This document shows positions 44,887 through 54,531 of a DNA stretch of 64,000 nucleotides, piece after piece (position 1 is the first letter of the stretch; each line of letters opens with the position of its first letter). A program made the position numbers and the translations under genes. Source of the DNA: an uncultured Mediterraneibacter sp. (GTDB lineage: Bacteria; Bacillota; Clostridia; Lachnospirales; Lachnospiraceae); the NCBI GenBank assembly GCA_934309345.1, contig CAKRDD010000001.1, positions 1 to 64,000 of the forward strand, given 5' to 3'. Below the pieces are notes generated by a model, which had not been told where the DNA came from, did no database searches, and saw only the letters and a list, made by a program, of their open reading frames with translations.

Positions 44887-47800
44887 ATGGCAAGAAAAAT
44901 GAAGACCATGGACGGTAATCAGGCAGCAGCTCACGTTTCTTATGCATATACAGAAGTAGCAGCTATCTACCCGATTACGCCTTCATCCGTTATGCCGGAG
45001 CATATCGATGAGTGGGCTACTGAAGGAAGGGAGAATATTTTCGGACAGACTGTACAGGTTACAGAGATGCAGTCCGAGGCCGGAGCAGCAGGTGCTGTTC
45101 ACGGATCATTAGCAGCAGGTGCTCTTACAACAACATTTACTGCTTCTCAGGGACTCCTTCTTATGATTCCTAACTTATATAAGGTTGCTGGTGAGCAGCT
45201 CCCGGGAGTATTCAACGTATCTGCCCGTGCACTTGCAAGCCACGCACTGTCAATTTTTGGAGATCATTCTGATGTTTATGCATGTCGTCAGACAGGAGCA
45301 GCTATGCTCTGCGAATCCAGCGTACAGGAAGTAATGGACCTTACTCCGGTTGCTCATTGTGCAGCACTTGAAGGAAAGCTTCCATTCATCAACTTCTTTG
45401 ATGGATTCAGAACATCACATGAGATCCAGAAGATCGAGACATGGGATTATGAAGATCTGAAAGACATGGTAAGCATGGAAGCAATCGACGAGTTCCGTGC
45501 ACATGCACTTAACCCGAACCACCCATGCCAGAGAGGTTCAGCTCAGAACCCGGATATCTTCTTCCAGGCTAGAGAGGCTTGTAACCCATTCTATGATGCA
45601 CTTCCGGGAATCGTTCAGAAGTACATGGATAAGGTTAATGAGAAGATCGGAACAGACTACAAACTGTTCAACTACTATGGAGCAGCAGATGCAGAGCACG
45701 TGATCGTAGCTATGGGATCTGTTTGTGACACAATCGAGGAGACAATCGATTACCTGACAGCAGCAGGAGAGAAAGTCGGAGTTGTTAAAGTTCGTCTTTA
45801 CAGACCATTCAGCGCAGAGGCACTGATCGACGCTATCCCGGATACAGTTAAGAAGATTTCTGTTCTTGACAGAACAAAAGAGCCAGGAGCACTTGGCGAG
45901 CCACTGTACCTGGATGTTGTTGCAGCACTTAAAGGATCTAAGTTCGATGCAGTTCCGGTTTACACAGGACGTTATGGACTTGGTTCTAAAGATACAACAC
46001 CTGCTCAGATCGTTGCTGTATACCACAACGATGAGAAAGCTAAATTCACAATCGGTATTGAAGATGATGTTACACATCTTTCACTTGATGCTGGTAAGCC
46101 ACTTGTTACAACACCAGAAGGAACAATCAACTGTAAGTTCTGGGGACTTGGAGCAGATGGTACTGTTGGAGCAAACAAGAACTCCATCAAGATCATTGGT
46201 GATAACACAGACATGTATGCACAGGCTTACTTTGATTATGACTCTAAGAAGTCTGGTGGTGTTACAATGTCTCACCTTCGTTTCGGTAAGAAACCAATTA
46301 AATCAACATACCTGATCCACCAGGCTAACTTTGTTGCATGTCATAACCCGTCTTATGTTGACAAGTACAACATGGTACAGGAGCTTGTTGATGGAGGAAC
46401 ATTCCTTCTGAACTGCCCATGGGATATGGAAGGACTTGAGGAGCATCTGCCAGGACAGGTAAAAGCTTATATCGCTAATCACGGAATTAAATTCTACACA
46501 ATCGATGGTATCAAGATTGGTAAAGAGATCGGACTTGGCGGACGTATCAATACAGTTCTTCAGTCTGCATTCTTCAAACTTGCAGCTATCATTCCGGAGG
46601 AAGAAGCAATCAACCTTATGAAAGCAGCTGCTAAGGCTACTTACGGAAGAAAAGGTGACAAGATCGTTCAGATGAACTACGATGCAATCGATGCCGGTGC
46701 AAAACAGGTTGTAGAAGTAGAAGTTCCGGAAAGCTGGAAAGATGCAGCTGATGAAGGACTTGCTACACCACACATCGCAGATGGCGGAAGAGCTGATGCA
46801 ATTGCATTTGCTAAGAATATCCAGGCAAAAGTTAATGCTCAGGAAGGAAATACACTCCCTGTATCTGCATTCAATGACTATGTTGATGGATCTACACCGT
46901 CAGGAACATCTGCATATGAGAAACGTGGTATCGCAGTAGATATTCCGGTTTGGAACCCAGATCAGTGTATCCAGTGTAACCGTTGTGCATATGTATGTCC
47001 ACATGCAGTTATCCGTCCGGTAGCTCTGACAGAGGAAGAAGTTGCTCAGGCACCAGAAGGACTTAAGACACTTGATATGATCGGAATGCCGGGAATGAAG
47101 TTCACAATGACAGTATCCGCTTATGACTGTACAGGATGCGGATCTTGTGTAAATGTCTGCCCAGGCAAGAAGAATAAAGAGACAGGAGAAGTTGAGAAGG
47201 CTCTTACAATGGCTAACATGGAAGCTAATGCAGAAGAGCAGACATTCTTCGACTTCGGTAGAGAGATTCCGGTTAAACCAGAAGTTGTTGCTAAATTCAA
47301 AGAGACAACAGTTAAGGGAAGCCAGTTCAAACAGCCACTCCTTGAGTTCTCAGGAGCTTGTGCAGGATGTGGTGAGACACCATACGCTAAGCTGATCACA
47401 CAGCTGTTTGGTGACAGAATGTATATTGCGAATGCAACAGGATGTTCTTCTATCTGGGGTAACTCTTCACCGTCTACACCTTACACAGTAACACCGGAAG
47501 GTAAAGGACCGGCATGGAGCAACTCCCTGTTTGAAGACAACGCTGAGTTTGGATATGGTATGCTGCTTGCACAGAATACCATCAGAGACAGACTGAAAGC
47601 AAAAGTTGAGAAGATCGCAGAGAATGCTACAGATGAGGCAGTTAAGGCTGCAGCAGCTGAGTATCTTGAGACATATACAGTAGGTGCTACCAACGGAACA
47701 GCTACAGACAAACTTGTTGCAGCTCTTGAAGCATTTGACTGTGACTGCGAAGAGAGAGCAGAAGTTCTGAAGAACAAAGATTTCCTTGCTAAGAAATCAC

Positions 47801-48459
47801 AGTGGATCTTCGGAGGAGACGGATGGGCTTACGATATCGGATACGGCGGAGTTGACCACGTTCTTGCAAGCAAGAAAGACATCAACATTATGGTATTCGA
47901 TACAGAGGTTTACTCCAACACAGGTGGACAGTCCTCTAAGGCTACTAAGACTGGTGCTACAGCTCAGTTCGCAGCAGGTGGAAAAGAGACTAAGAAGAAA
48001 GACCTTGCAGGAATGGCTATGACATACGGATACGTATATGTAGCACAGATCGCTATGGGTGCTGACTTCAACCAGACAGTTAAGGCAATCGCTGAGGCTG
48101 AGGCTTATCCGGGACCATCACTGATCATCGCTTATGCTCCATGTATCAACCATGGTATCAAGAAGGGTATGAGCAAAGCTCAGACAGAGGAACAGCTGGC
48201 AGTAGAGTGTGGATACTGGAATAACTTCCGTTACAACCCGGCTGCAGAGGGAGACAAGTTCTCACTTGACAGCAAGGCTCCGAAGGCTGAAGGATATCAG
48301 GACTTCCTGAATGGAGAGGTACGTTACAACGCACTGAAGAGAGCTAACCCGGCTAAGGCTGACAAGCTCTTCGCTATCAACGAGCAGGAAGCTATGGAGA
48401 GATACGATTACCTGAACAAACTGGTAACTGTATACGCTGCAGAAAAAGAAGATAAATAA
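44887..48459 (+). CDS. nifJ: Pyruvate:ferredoxin (flavodoxin) oxidoreductase
   Basis: Homodimeric enzyme of 1190 residues that converts pyruvate and CoA to acetyl-CoA and CO2 while reducing ferredoxin, the central step of anaerobic fermentation. Domains in order are pyrimidine-binding (1-250), II, CoA-binding III, gamma-like, a two-cluster ferredoxin domain (CIQCNRCAYVCP near 693, CTGCGSCVNVCP near 748) and the TPP domain (CAGCGE near 825; GDGWAYDIGYGG near 977; the C-terminal CI near 1080). AAGGAGGA precedes the ATG. Codon use is strongly biased (GCT, GTT, AAC, TAC), fitting very high expression. It is monocistronic. Confidence 0.98.
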   Translation: MARKMKTMDGNQAAAHVSYAYTEVAAIYPITPSSVMPEHIDEWATEGRENIFGQTVQVTEMQSEAGAAGAVHGSLAAGALTTTFTASQGLLLMIPNLYKVAGEQLPGVFNVSARALASHALSIFGDHSDVYACRQTGAAMLCESSVQEVMDLTPVAHCAALEGKLPFINFFDGFRTSHEIQKIETWDYEDLKDMVSMEAIDEFRAHALNPNHPCQRGSAQNPDIFFQAREACNPFYDALPGIVQKYMDKVNEKIGTDYKLFNYYGAADAEHVIVAMGSVCDTIEETIDYLTAAGEKVGVVKVRLYRPFSAEALIDAIPDTVKKISVLDRTKEPGALGEPLYLDVVAALKGSKFDAVPVYTGRYGLGSKDTTPAQIVAVYHNDEKAKFTIGIEDDVTHLSLDAGKPLVTTPEGTINCKFWGLGADGTVGANKNSIKIIGDNTDMYAQAYFDYDSKKSGGVTMSHLRFGKKPIKSTYLIHQANFVACHNPSYVDKYNMVQELVDGGTFLLNCPWDMEGLEEHLPGQVKAYIANHGIKFYTIDGIKIGKEIGLGGRINTVLQSAFFKLAAIIPEEEAINLMKAAAKATYGRKGDKIVQMNYDAIDAGAKQVVEVEVPESWKDAADEGLATPHIADGGRADAIAFAKNIQAKVNAQEGNTLPVSAFNDYVDGSTPSGTSAYEKRGIAVDIPVWNPDQCIQCNRCAYVCPHAVIRPVALTEEEVAQAPEGLKTLDMIGMPGMKFTMTVSAYDCTGCGSCVNVCPGKKNKETGEVEKALTMANMEANAEEQTFFDFGREIPVKPEVVAKFKETTVKGSQFKQPLLEFSGACAGCGETPYAKLITQLFGDRMYIANATGCSSIWGNSSPSTPYTVTPEGKGPAWSNSLFEDNAEFGYGMLLAQNTIRDRLKAKVEKIAENATDEAVKAAAAEYLETYTVGATNGTATDKLVAALEAFDCDCEERAEVLKNKDFLAKKSQWIFGGDGWAYDIGYGGVDHVLASKKDINIMVFDTEVYSNTGGQSSKATKTGATAQFAAGGKETKKKDLAGMAMTYGYVYVAQIAMGADFNQTVKAIAEAEAYPGPSLIIAYAPCINHGIKKGMSKAQTEEQLAVECGYWNNFRYNPAAEGDKFSLDSKAPKAEGYQDFLNGEVRYNALKRANPAKADKLFAINEQEAMERYDYLNKLVTVYAAEKEDK

Positions 48460-48491
48460 GGATATTTCATGAGTAAATGAGATATGAAAAG

Positions 48492-48520
48492 AGGAGATCT
48501 CCGTAAGGGGATCTCCTTTT
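48492..48520 (+). terminator. nifJ terminator
   Basis: AGGAGATCTCC (48492-48502) pairs with GGGGATCTCCT (48507-48517) around GTAA, followed by TTT. Confidence 0.85.
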
Positions 48521-48558
48521 GCGTGAAAAAATGATGGGCAGTTGACTTGCTTGAATGA

Positions 48559-49413
48559 TTACAGTGGCGCACTCAGGTATTTCTTTGGCGTCATGCCTTT
48601 ATATTTTTTGAATGTTTTAATAAAATAGCTTACATCGTTGAATCCGCAGCTAAGACCAATATCGGCAATGGATTCATTTGAAGTGACAAGTTTGAAGCAG
48701 GCCTGTTCGATGCGGTAGTAATTCAGGTAGTCGACAGGAGTTCTGTGCGTCATATCTTTAAAATAACGACAGAAATATTTTGAGTTCATACCGGCCGCCT
48801 GAGCCAGGTCTTCAAGCGTGATACATTCGGCATAGCGGTTTTCAATCACTTCAAGTGCGTTCTTTAAATGTTCTATTTTTCGACTATCCTTCTGACTGAT
48901 GATCCGTACATTCTCGTACATTTTATTCTCTAAAATATAACCCAGAAATTCAAAAAGAGTACCAATTACTATAAGTTCATGTCCCTCTGTGCGTTTCTTT
49001 ACATGCTCAAACATAAGTGAGGTGATACGCTCCAGATTTTTAACCGGAGAAGGAATATGTGAAGGAATTGTCAAAGTATCACTTCCAATCTTTTTGAGTA
49101 GGCGTTCACTGGCATGATTCACAGCCATGAGCGATTCAAGGTTAAAAACAAGGCATTCATAGACACAATCCTTAGGAATTCCGCCGTGAAGAAGCCCACC
49201 TTTTATAAAAATAAGATCTCCTGCCTTGGCTGTGAACTCATTCTCACCAATGGTCATCAGCATTTTTCCTTTTAAGATGCGGATGAGTTCATATTCGATA
49301 TGCCAATGGTAAGACATATCATAACGTGGATGATTCGGTGTGACATGGTAAAATTCGATTGGAAAATCAATGGTTCCGTGGTTACGTTCTTCTTTGTAAT
49401 TGATATATTTCAT
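48559..49413 (-). CDS. AraC-family regulator of the fucose locus
   Basis: Protein of 284 residues. The N-terminal half is a cupin-type sugar-sensing domain (YHWHIEYELIRILKG near 35; GDLIFIKGGLLHGG near 65). The C-terminal 100 residues carry the double helix-turn-helix (LEDLAQAAGMNSKYFCRYFK near 200, ending with SYFIKTFKKYKGMTPKKY). It is divergent from fucI, 223 bp apart, and so is the natural candidate for its activator, with sugar as inducer. GGAGATC precedes the ATG at 49413. The sugar ligand is inferred from position. Confidence 0.92.
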   Translation of the reverse strand: MKYINYKEERNHGTIDFPIEFYHVTPNHPRYDMSYHWHIEYELIRILKGKMLMTIGENEFTAKAGDLIFIKGGLLHGGIPKDCVYECLVFNLESLMAVNHASERLLKKIGSDTLTIPSHIPSPVKNLERITSLMFEHVKKRTEGHELIVIGTLFEFLGYILENKMYENVRIISQKDSRKIEHLKNALEVIENRYAECITLEDLAQAAGMNSKYFCRYFKDMTHRTPVDYLNYYRIEQACFKLVTSNESIADIGLSCGFNDVSYFIKTFKKYKGMTPKKYLSAPL

Positions 49414-49535
49414 ATAATGATCTCCTTTGGAAAGCTTTAATATGTAAAAAATATCATGCTTTTAAAATACTTGTGTAAATTGTACTTTGTTGTATAAATG
49501 GTGAATATCTTTATATTTTTATTCTAGTATACCAC

Positions 49536-49564
49536 AAGACAGAAACAAAAGAAAGCACTATAAT
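49536..49564 (+). promoter_or_regulatory. Likely fucI promoter
   Basis: TATAAT (49559-49564) with a poor -35 (AAGACA, 49536-49541) 17 bp upstream suggests a promoter that needs an activator such as the divergent AraC protein. Confidence 0.5.
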
Positions 49565-49636
49565 AATACTTAAAAGAAGCGGTTCTGCGAAGGAAGATAA
49601 GCAGAATGTGGCAAACAATTAAGGAGGAATGTAATT

Positions 49637-51433
49637 ATGGCAGAAAGCAGATTAGTAGGATCTTATCCAGTGATTGGTATCAGACCGACAATCGACGGAC
49701 GTAGAGGAGCTCTTGATGTAAGAGGATCTCTTGAAGAGCAGACAATGAACATGGCAAAATCTGCAGCAAAACTGTTTGAGGAGAACTTAAGATATTCAAA
49801 CGGTGAACCGGTTAAAGTTGTTATCGCTGATACAACAATCGGACGTGTAGGCGAAAGTGCTGCCTGTGCTGACAAGTTCAGAAAAGAAGGCGTAGATATC
49901 ACAGTTACAGTTACACCATGCTGGTGCTACGGAGCTGAGACAATGGATATGGACCCACAGACAATCAAAGCTGTATGGGGATTCAACGGAACAGAGAGAC
50001 CAGGAGCTGTATATCTTGCATCTGTACTTGCTACACATGCACAGAAAGGACTTCCGGCATTCGGAATCTACGGACATGATGTTCAGGAAGCTGACGACAC
50101 AACAATTCCGGAAGATGTTAAAGAGAAACTCCTCAGATTCGGACGCGCAGCTGTTGCAGCAGCATCCATGAGAGGAAAATCTTACCTTCAGATCGGATCT
50201 GTTACAATGGGTATCGGCGGATCTATCATTGATTCTGACTTTATCGAGTCTTACCTTGGAATGCGTGTAGAGTCTGTTGATGAGGTAGAAATCATCCGTC
50301 GTATGTCAGAAGAGATCTATGACAAGGCTGAGTTCGAGAAAGCTCTTAAGTGGGCAAAAGAGACTTGTAAAATCGGTTGGGACAAGAACCCGGAAGAACT
50401 TCAGGCTTCTCCAGAGAAGAAAGAAGAGCAGTTCGAGTTTGTTGTTAAGATGGCAGTTATCATCAAAGACCTTATGAACGGAAATAAGAACCTTGACGAG
50501 AAGTTCTCAGAGGAAGCAATCGGACACAACGCTCTGGCAGCTGGATTCCAGGGACAGAGACAGTGGACAGACTTCTATCCGAACGGAGACTTCGCAGAGG
50601 CAGTTCTGAATACATCATTCGACTGGAACGGAGCTCGTGAGCCATACATCCTTGCTACAGAGAACGACGTTCTCAACGGACTTGGAATGATGTTCATGAA
50701 ACTTCTTACAGGACGTGCTCAGATCTTCGCTGACGTTCGTACATACTGGAGCCCGGAGGCAGTTAAGAAAGCTACAGGATATGACCTTGAGGGTGTTGCT
50801 AAAGAGAATGGTGGATTCCTTCACCTGATCAACTCTGGAGCAGCTTGTCTTGATGCATCTGGTGTTGCTAAAGACGAGAACGGTAACGGCGTTATGAAAG
50901 AATGGTGGAACGTTACAGAAGAAGACCAGAAAGCAATCATGGATGCTACAGAGTGGTGCATGGCTGACAACGGATACTTCCGTGGAGGCGGATACTCAAG
51001 CCGTTACGAGACACGTGCTCAGATGCCAGCTACAATGATCCGTCTGAACCTTGTAAAAGGACTTGGACCGGTTCTTCAGATTGCAGAGGGATGGACACTT
51101 GAACTTCCAGAAGAAGTATCTGATAAACTTTGGAAACGTACAGATTACACATGGCCATGTACATGGTTCGCACCAAGATGCGATGGTAAAGAGGGAGCAT
51201 TCAAGACAGCTTATGATGTAATGAACAACTGGGGAGCTAACCACGGTGCTATCTCCTACGGACACATCGGAGCTGACCTGATTACAATGTGTTCAATGCT
51301 TCGTATTCCAGTATCTATGCACAACGTACCGGAGAAAGATATCTACCGTCCGGCAGCATGGAATGCATTTGGAATGGATAAAGAAGGCGCTGACTTCAGA
51401 GCTTGTAAGAACTACGGACCACTTTACAAATAA
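49637..51433 (+). CDS. fucI: L-fucose isomerase
   Basis: Mn-dependent cytoplasmic enzyme of 598 residues converting L-fucose to L-fuculose (and D-arabinose to D-ribulose). The N-terminus GSYPVIGIRPTIDGRRG and the internal ETMDMDPQ and SMRGKSYLQIGS segments are characteristic; the length is near the usual 590. AAGGAGGAA precedes the ATG. Codon use is highly biased, like nifJ, so strong induced expression is expected. The kinase gene follows after a hairpin. Confidence 0.96.
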   Translation: MAESRLVGSYPVIGIRPTIDGRRGALDVRGSLEEQTMNMAKSAAKLFEENLRYSNGEPVKVVIADTTIGRVGESAACADKFRKEGVDITVTVTPCWCYGAETMDMDPQTIKAVWGFNGTERPGAVYLASVLATHAQKGLPAFGIYGHDVQEADDTTIPEDVKEKLLRFGRAAVAAASMRGKSYLQIGSVTMGIGGSIIDSDFIESYLGMRVESVDEVEIIRRMSEEIYDKAEFEKALKWAKETCKIGWDKNPEELQASPEKKEEQFEFVVKMAVIIKDLMNGNKNLDEKFSEEAIGHNALAAGFQGQRQWTDFYPNGDFAEAVLNTSFDWNGAREPYILATENDVLNGLGMMFMKLLTGRAQIFADVRTYWSPEAVKKATGYDLEGVAKENGGFLHLINSGAACLDASGVAKDENGNGVMKEWWNVTEEDQKAIMDATEWCMADNGYFRGGGYSSRYETRAQMPATMIRLNLVKGLGPVLQIAEGWTLELPEEVSDKLWKRTDYTWPCTWFAPRCDGKEGAFKTAYDVMNNWGANHGAISYGHIGADLITMCSMLRIPVSMHNVPEKDIYRPAAWNAFGMDKEGADFRACKNYGPLYK

Positions 51434-51506
51434 GAAGGAGTCCTTTTGTCAGGAAATGTAAAAAGACTGTAAATGCAGTTTCGATACAGAGCTAGAACAA
51501 AGAATG

Positions 51507-51538
51507 CGGGGGTGCTGCCTATGCAGAGCCCCCGTTTT
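51507..51538 (+). terminator. Terminator or attenuator between fucI and the kinase
   Basis: CGGGGG (51507-51512) pairs with CCCCCG (51529-51534), with an inner TGC/GCA pair, followed by TTTT. It may lower the level of the kinase relative to the isomerase. Confidence 0.75.
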
Positions 51539-51576
51539 AATACCGAGTAAAAGAGTATTAAGAAAAGAGGAAGATT

Positions 51577-53043
51577 ATGGAGAAAAAAGTATTAGCATTT
51601 GACTTTGGTGCTTCAGGCGGAAGAGCAATGTGCGGAACTTTTGATGGTGACAAGATCAGCATTGAAGAACTTCACCGTTTTTCTAATGATCCGGTCATCC
51701 TGAATGGAACAATGTACTGGGATGTACTGAGATTATTCTTTGAGATCAAACAGGGTCTGATCAAAGCAAAGAAATGTGGAAAGATTGAAAGTATCGGTAT
51801 CGACACATGGGGGGTTGATTTTGGACTGATCGACGAAGAAGGAAGACTTCTGGAGAACCCTGTACATTACCGTGATGCACGTACAGAAGGAATGATCGAA
51901 GAAAGTTTCAAACTGATCGATAAAGAGAAATTCTATCAGATTACAGGAAACCAGTTCATGGATCTCAACACAGCATTCCAGCTCCTTTCTCTTGTAAAGA
52001 CAAGAAAAGAGCTTCTTGAGAAAGCTGACAAGATGATCCTGATGCCAGACCTTTTCAACTACTTCCTTACAGGGGAGAAAAAAGCTGAGTATTCTATCGC
52101 TTCTACAACACAGCTTCTTGATGCGAAAAAGGGCGAGTGGTCAGACGAAGTGATCGAAGCACTGGGAATTCCGAAACATATTTTCCCGGAAATCGTACCT
52201 ACAGGTACAAAGATCGGTACTCTTACAGATGAGATCTGTACAGAGCTTGGTCTGGATAAGATTGATGTTATGGCTGTTGCAGGACATGATACACAGAGTG
52301 CACTTGTATCTGTACCAACATCTGAGGAAGACTTTATCTTCCTGAGCTGTGGAACATGGTCACTGCTTGGAACAGAGCTTGCAGAACCTATCATCAATGA
52401 AAAATCTGAGCATTACAACATTACCAATGAAGGTGGATATGGAAGAAAGATTTCTTTCCTTAAGAATATCATCGGACTGTGGTGCATTCAGGAAAGCCGT
52501 CGTCAGTGGATCCGTGAAGGAAATGAGTACGGATTTGGCGAGCTTGAGATTATGGCGAAAGAAGCTCCGGCACTTCAGAGCTTTATTGACCCGGACGCAC
52601 CGGAATTTACACCGGCCGGAGATATCCCGACAAGAATCCGTGAATTCTGCAAGAAGACAGGACAGCCTGTTCCGGAAACAGTTGGAGAAGTTGTTCGTTG
52701 CATCAACCAGAGTCTTGCAATGAAATATCGTCATGCGATGGAAGAAATCAAAGATTGTACAGGTAAAGATTATAAGACAGTCTACATGGTAGGCGGTGGA
52801 ACACAGAGTGCTCTTCTTTGCCAGTTCACAGCAAATGCATGTGGATGCAGAGTAAGTGCAGGCCCAATCGAGGCAACTGTTCTTGGAAATATTGCACTGC
52901 AGCTCATGGCTTCCGGAGATATCAAATCTATCGAAGAAGCAAGAGAGATTATCAAACGTTCTCAGGACATTAAGATCTACGAGCCACAGGATAAGGAAGC
53001 TTGGGACGAAGCATACGAGAGATTTAAGAAAATTTTAGTATAG
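51577..53043 (+). CDS. Sugar kinase, rhamnulokinase family, likely L-fuculokinase
   Basis: FGGY-fold kinase of 488 residues. The N-terminal phosphate loop is DFGASGGRAMCG near 8-19; IDTWGVDFGLID near 74 is typical of RhaB-type kinases; SCGTWSLLGTE near 258 and GGGTQSALLCQ near 406 complete the ATP site. RhaB-type sequence with a position directly after fucI suggests it phosphorylates L-fuculose, as reported for other gut bacteria; rhamnulose is the alternative. The ATG has AAGAGGAAG upstream. No aldolase gene is nearby. Confidence 0.88.
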   Translation: MEKKVLAFDFGASGGRAMCGTFDGDKISIEELHRFSNDPVILNGTMYWDVLRLFFEIKQGLIKAKKCGKIESIGIDTWGVDFGLIDEEGRLLENPVHYRDARTEGMIEESFKLIDKEKFYQITGNQFMDLNTAFQLLSLVKTRKELLEKADKMILMPDLFNYFLTGEKKAEYSIASTTQLLDAKKGEWSDEVIEALGIPKHIFPEIVPTGTKIGTLTDEICTELGLDKIDVMAVAGHDTQSALVSVPTSEEDFIFLSCGTWSLLGTELAEPIINEKSEHYNITNEGGYGRKISFLKNIIGLWCIQESRRQWIREGNEYGFGELEIMAKEAPALQSFIDPDAPEFTPAGDIPTRIREFCKKTGQPVPETVGEVVRCINQSLAMKYRHAMEEIKDCTGKDYKTVYMVGGGTQSALLCQFTANACGCRVSAGPIEATVLGNIALQLMASGDIKSIEEAREIIKRSQDIKIYEPQDKEAWDEAYERFKKILV

Positions 53044-53185
53044 TGCTTTGAACTAAGGGGGAATGGGTTGCCAGTTGTAGTGATTATGGCTGGCAACGTA
53101 ATAAAAAAGAATTCTTCAGAAACACTTGACTGTCAATCTGCTGTATGATTTAATAGAATAAGCAGTTAAGTTGGGCAAAATGCAT

Positions 53186-53194
53186 AACGGTTCG
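53186..53194 (-). promoter_or_regulatory. LacI operator copy A
   Basis: CGAACCGTT on the minus strand (AACGGTTCG on the plus strand) lies 26 bp upstream of the LacI-family gene start. It is a likely autoregulatory site, sharing the core of copies at 54298 and 54435. Confidence 0.65.
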
Positions 53195-53219
53195 CTGATT
53201 GGCCTGGGAGGAGAAGATT

Positions 53220-54221
53220 ATGGCTGCTACTATTCGCGATATCAAGAAAAGGACAGGATTGTCCCTTGCAACGATATCGAAGTATTTGAATGGCGGTAAT
53301 GTATTGCCGGAGAATCGTGTCCTGATCGAGAAGGCAATCGACGAACTGCATTATGAAGTGAACGAGCTCGCAAGAGGGCTTGTTACCCACAAGACAAAGA
53401 CGATTGGAGTTCTGGTTTATGATATACAGTGTCTTTTTGTAGGAAGTATGCTGCATTATCTGGGAATGGAACTTCACAAAAAAGGATATGGAATGCTGAT
53501 CTGTGATTCCTGCAATGATGAAAAGCTACAGAAAGAAAATCTGCAGTTTCTTCTGAGCAGGAAAGTAGATGGAATACTGGTGTTTGCGGTTGGTCTGCAT
53601 GGAAAGTTTCTTCATGCTGCGAAAAAAGCAAATGTTCCGGTTGTTCTGGTTGACAGATCATTCCAGGATGAAGAATATGATTGCGTTGAGGTTGATAACC
53701 GGACGGCAATCTATCGTGCAACGAATAAATTAATTGAGAACCATCACAAGAAAATAGCTGTGATTGCCTCTAATATTGAATATACCGGAAGGGAACGTGT
53801 GAAAGGATATTCTGATGCGATGAACCAGGCAGGACTGGAGATTCCAAAGGAATACTGCAAGCTGGGAAGGCATTCTTTTGAACACGGGTACAGAGGAATG
53901 AAAGAACTTCTGGAGCTTGAAGACCGTCCGACCGGTGTGATCTTAGGAAACTATAACACCATGCTTGGTGGAATTATGGCATTGAACGAATCAGGACTCT
54001 CCTGTCCGCAAGATGTCTCACTCATCGGAGTAGATAATCTTCCGATGACCCAGGTGCTGCGCCCTAAATTATGGCTGATTGTCCAGCCAATGGAAACGAT
54101 GTGCGAGAAGGCTGTAGCTATGCTCCTGGAGAGAGTAAATGGAGAGCAAAACGGTATGCCGGTAAAAATTAGTTTCAGTACCTCTGTGAGAGAGGGAGAC
54201 TCGATACGAGACCTTGAATAG
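53220..54221 (+). CDS. LacI-family repressor of the fucose transporter
   Basis: Protein of 333 residues. Residues 4-26 form the LacI helix-turn-helix and hinge (TIRDIKKRTGLSLATISKYL), followed by a periplasmic-binding-like effector domain (IGVLVYDIQ near 62; DRSFQDEEYDCVEVDN near 150). The ATG at 53220 has GGAGGAGAAG upstream; an in-frame TTG at 53199 would add a non-conserved lead. It stands between the kinase and the ABC transporter, with CGAACCGTT sites upstream of itself and of the transporter. The effector is presumably fucose or a derivative. Confidence 0.93.
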   Translation: MAATIRDIKKRTGLSLATISKYLNGGNVLPENRVLIEKAIDELHYEVNELARGLVTHKTKTIGVLVYDIQCLFVGSMLHYLGMELHKKGYGMLICDSCNDEKLQKENLQFLLSRKVDGILVFAVGLHGKFLHAAKKANVPVVLVDRSFQDEEYDCVEVDNRTAIYRATNKLIENHHKKIAVIASNIEYTGRERVKGYSDAMNQAGLEIPKEYCKLGRHSFEHGYRGMKELLELEDRPTGVILGNYNTMLGGIMALNESGLSCPQDVSLIGVDNLPMTQVLRPKLWLIVQPMETMCEKAVAMLLERVNGEQNGMPVKISFSTSVREGDSIRDLE

Positions 54222-54297
54222 TGCATAAGCAAAATGCACAGAAAAACGTGGCTTTTGTTGTGGAAATGGATAAAAAAATAGTGAAAACAAACAAAAA

Positions 54298-54306
54298 CGA
54301 ACCGTT
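54298..54306 (+). promoter_or_regulatory. LacI operator copy B
   Basis: CGAACCGTT inside AACGAACCGTTTCG, a LacI-like imperfect palindrome around a central CG. It lies 25 bp upstream of the -35 of the transporter promoter. Confidence 0.65.
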
Positions 54307-54330
54307 TCGCCCTAAAAACGATGGGGATTC

Positions 54331-54359
54331 TTGACAAAACGTCGAAATGGGACTATAAT
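54331..54359 (+). promoter_or_regulatory. Consensus promoter of the ABC transporter operon
   Basis: TTGACA (54331-54336), 17 bp, TATAAT (54354-54359) is a perfect sigma-A consensus, so expression should be limited mainly by repression. Confidence 0.9.
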
Positions 54360-54434
54360 TTATTCATGTATCAAAGGTGTGCGGGAAAGTTAAAAACACA
54401 CTTTGGAAAACAAAAAATCTTAAAGCTTTGAAAG

Positions 54435-54443
54435 CGAACCGTT
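54435..54443 (+). promoter_or_regulatory. LacI operator copy C
   Basis: CGAACCGTT inside GCGAACCGTTACGC. It lies about 70 bp downstream of the expected start of transcription and 137 bp from copy B, about 13 helical turns. Confidence 0.65.
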
Positions 54444-54531
54444 ACGCTGAGGTTAAGAGGAATGGGGGTATCGTAAGAGTTAATCGACAATCCAGTCAAC
54501 ACCAGCAAAGTAAAAGATGGGAGGAAGAAAA

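Noticed and set aside
44676..44909. 77-codon minus-strand frame upstream of nifJ
   Set aside because: It overlaps the nifJ start and promoter region and has no ribosome site or homology.
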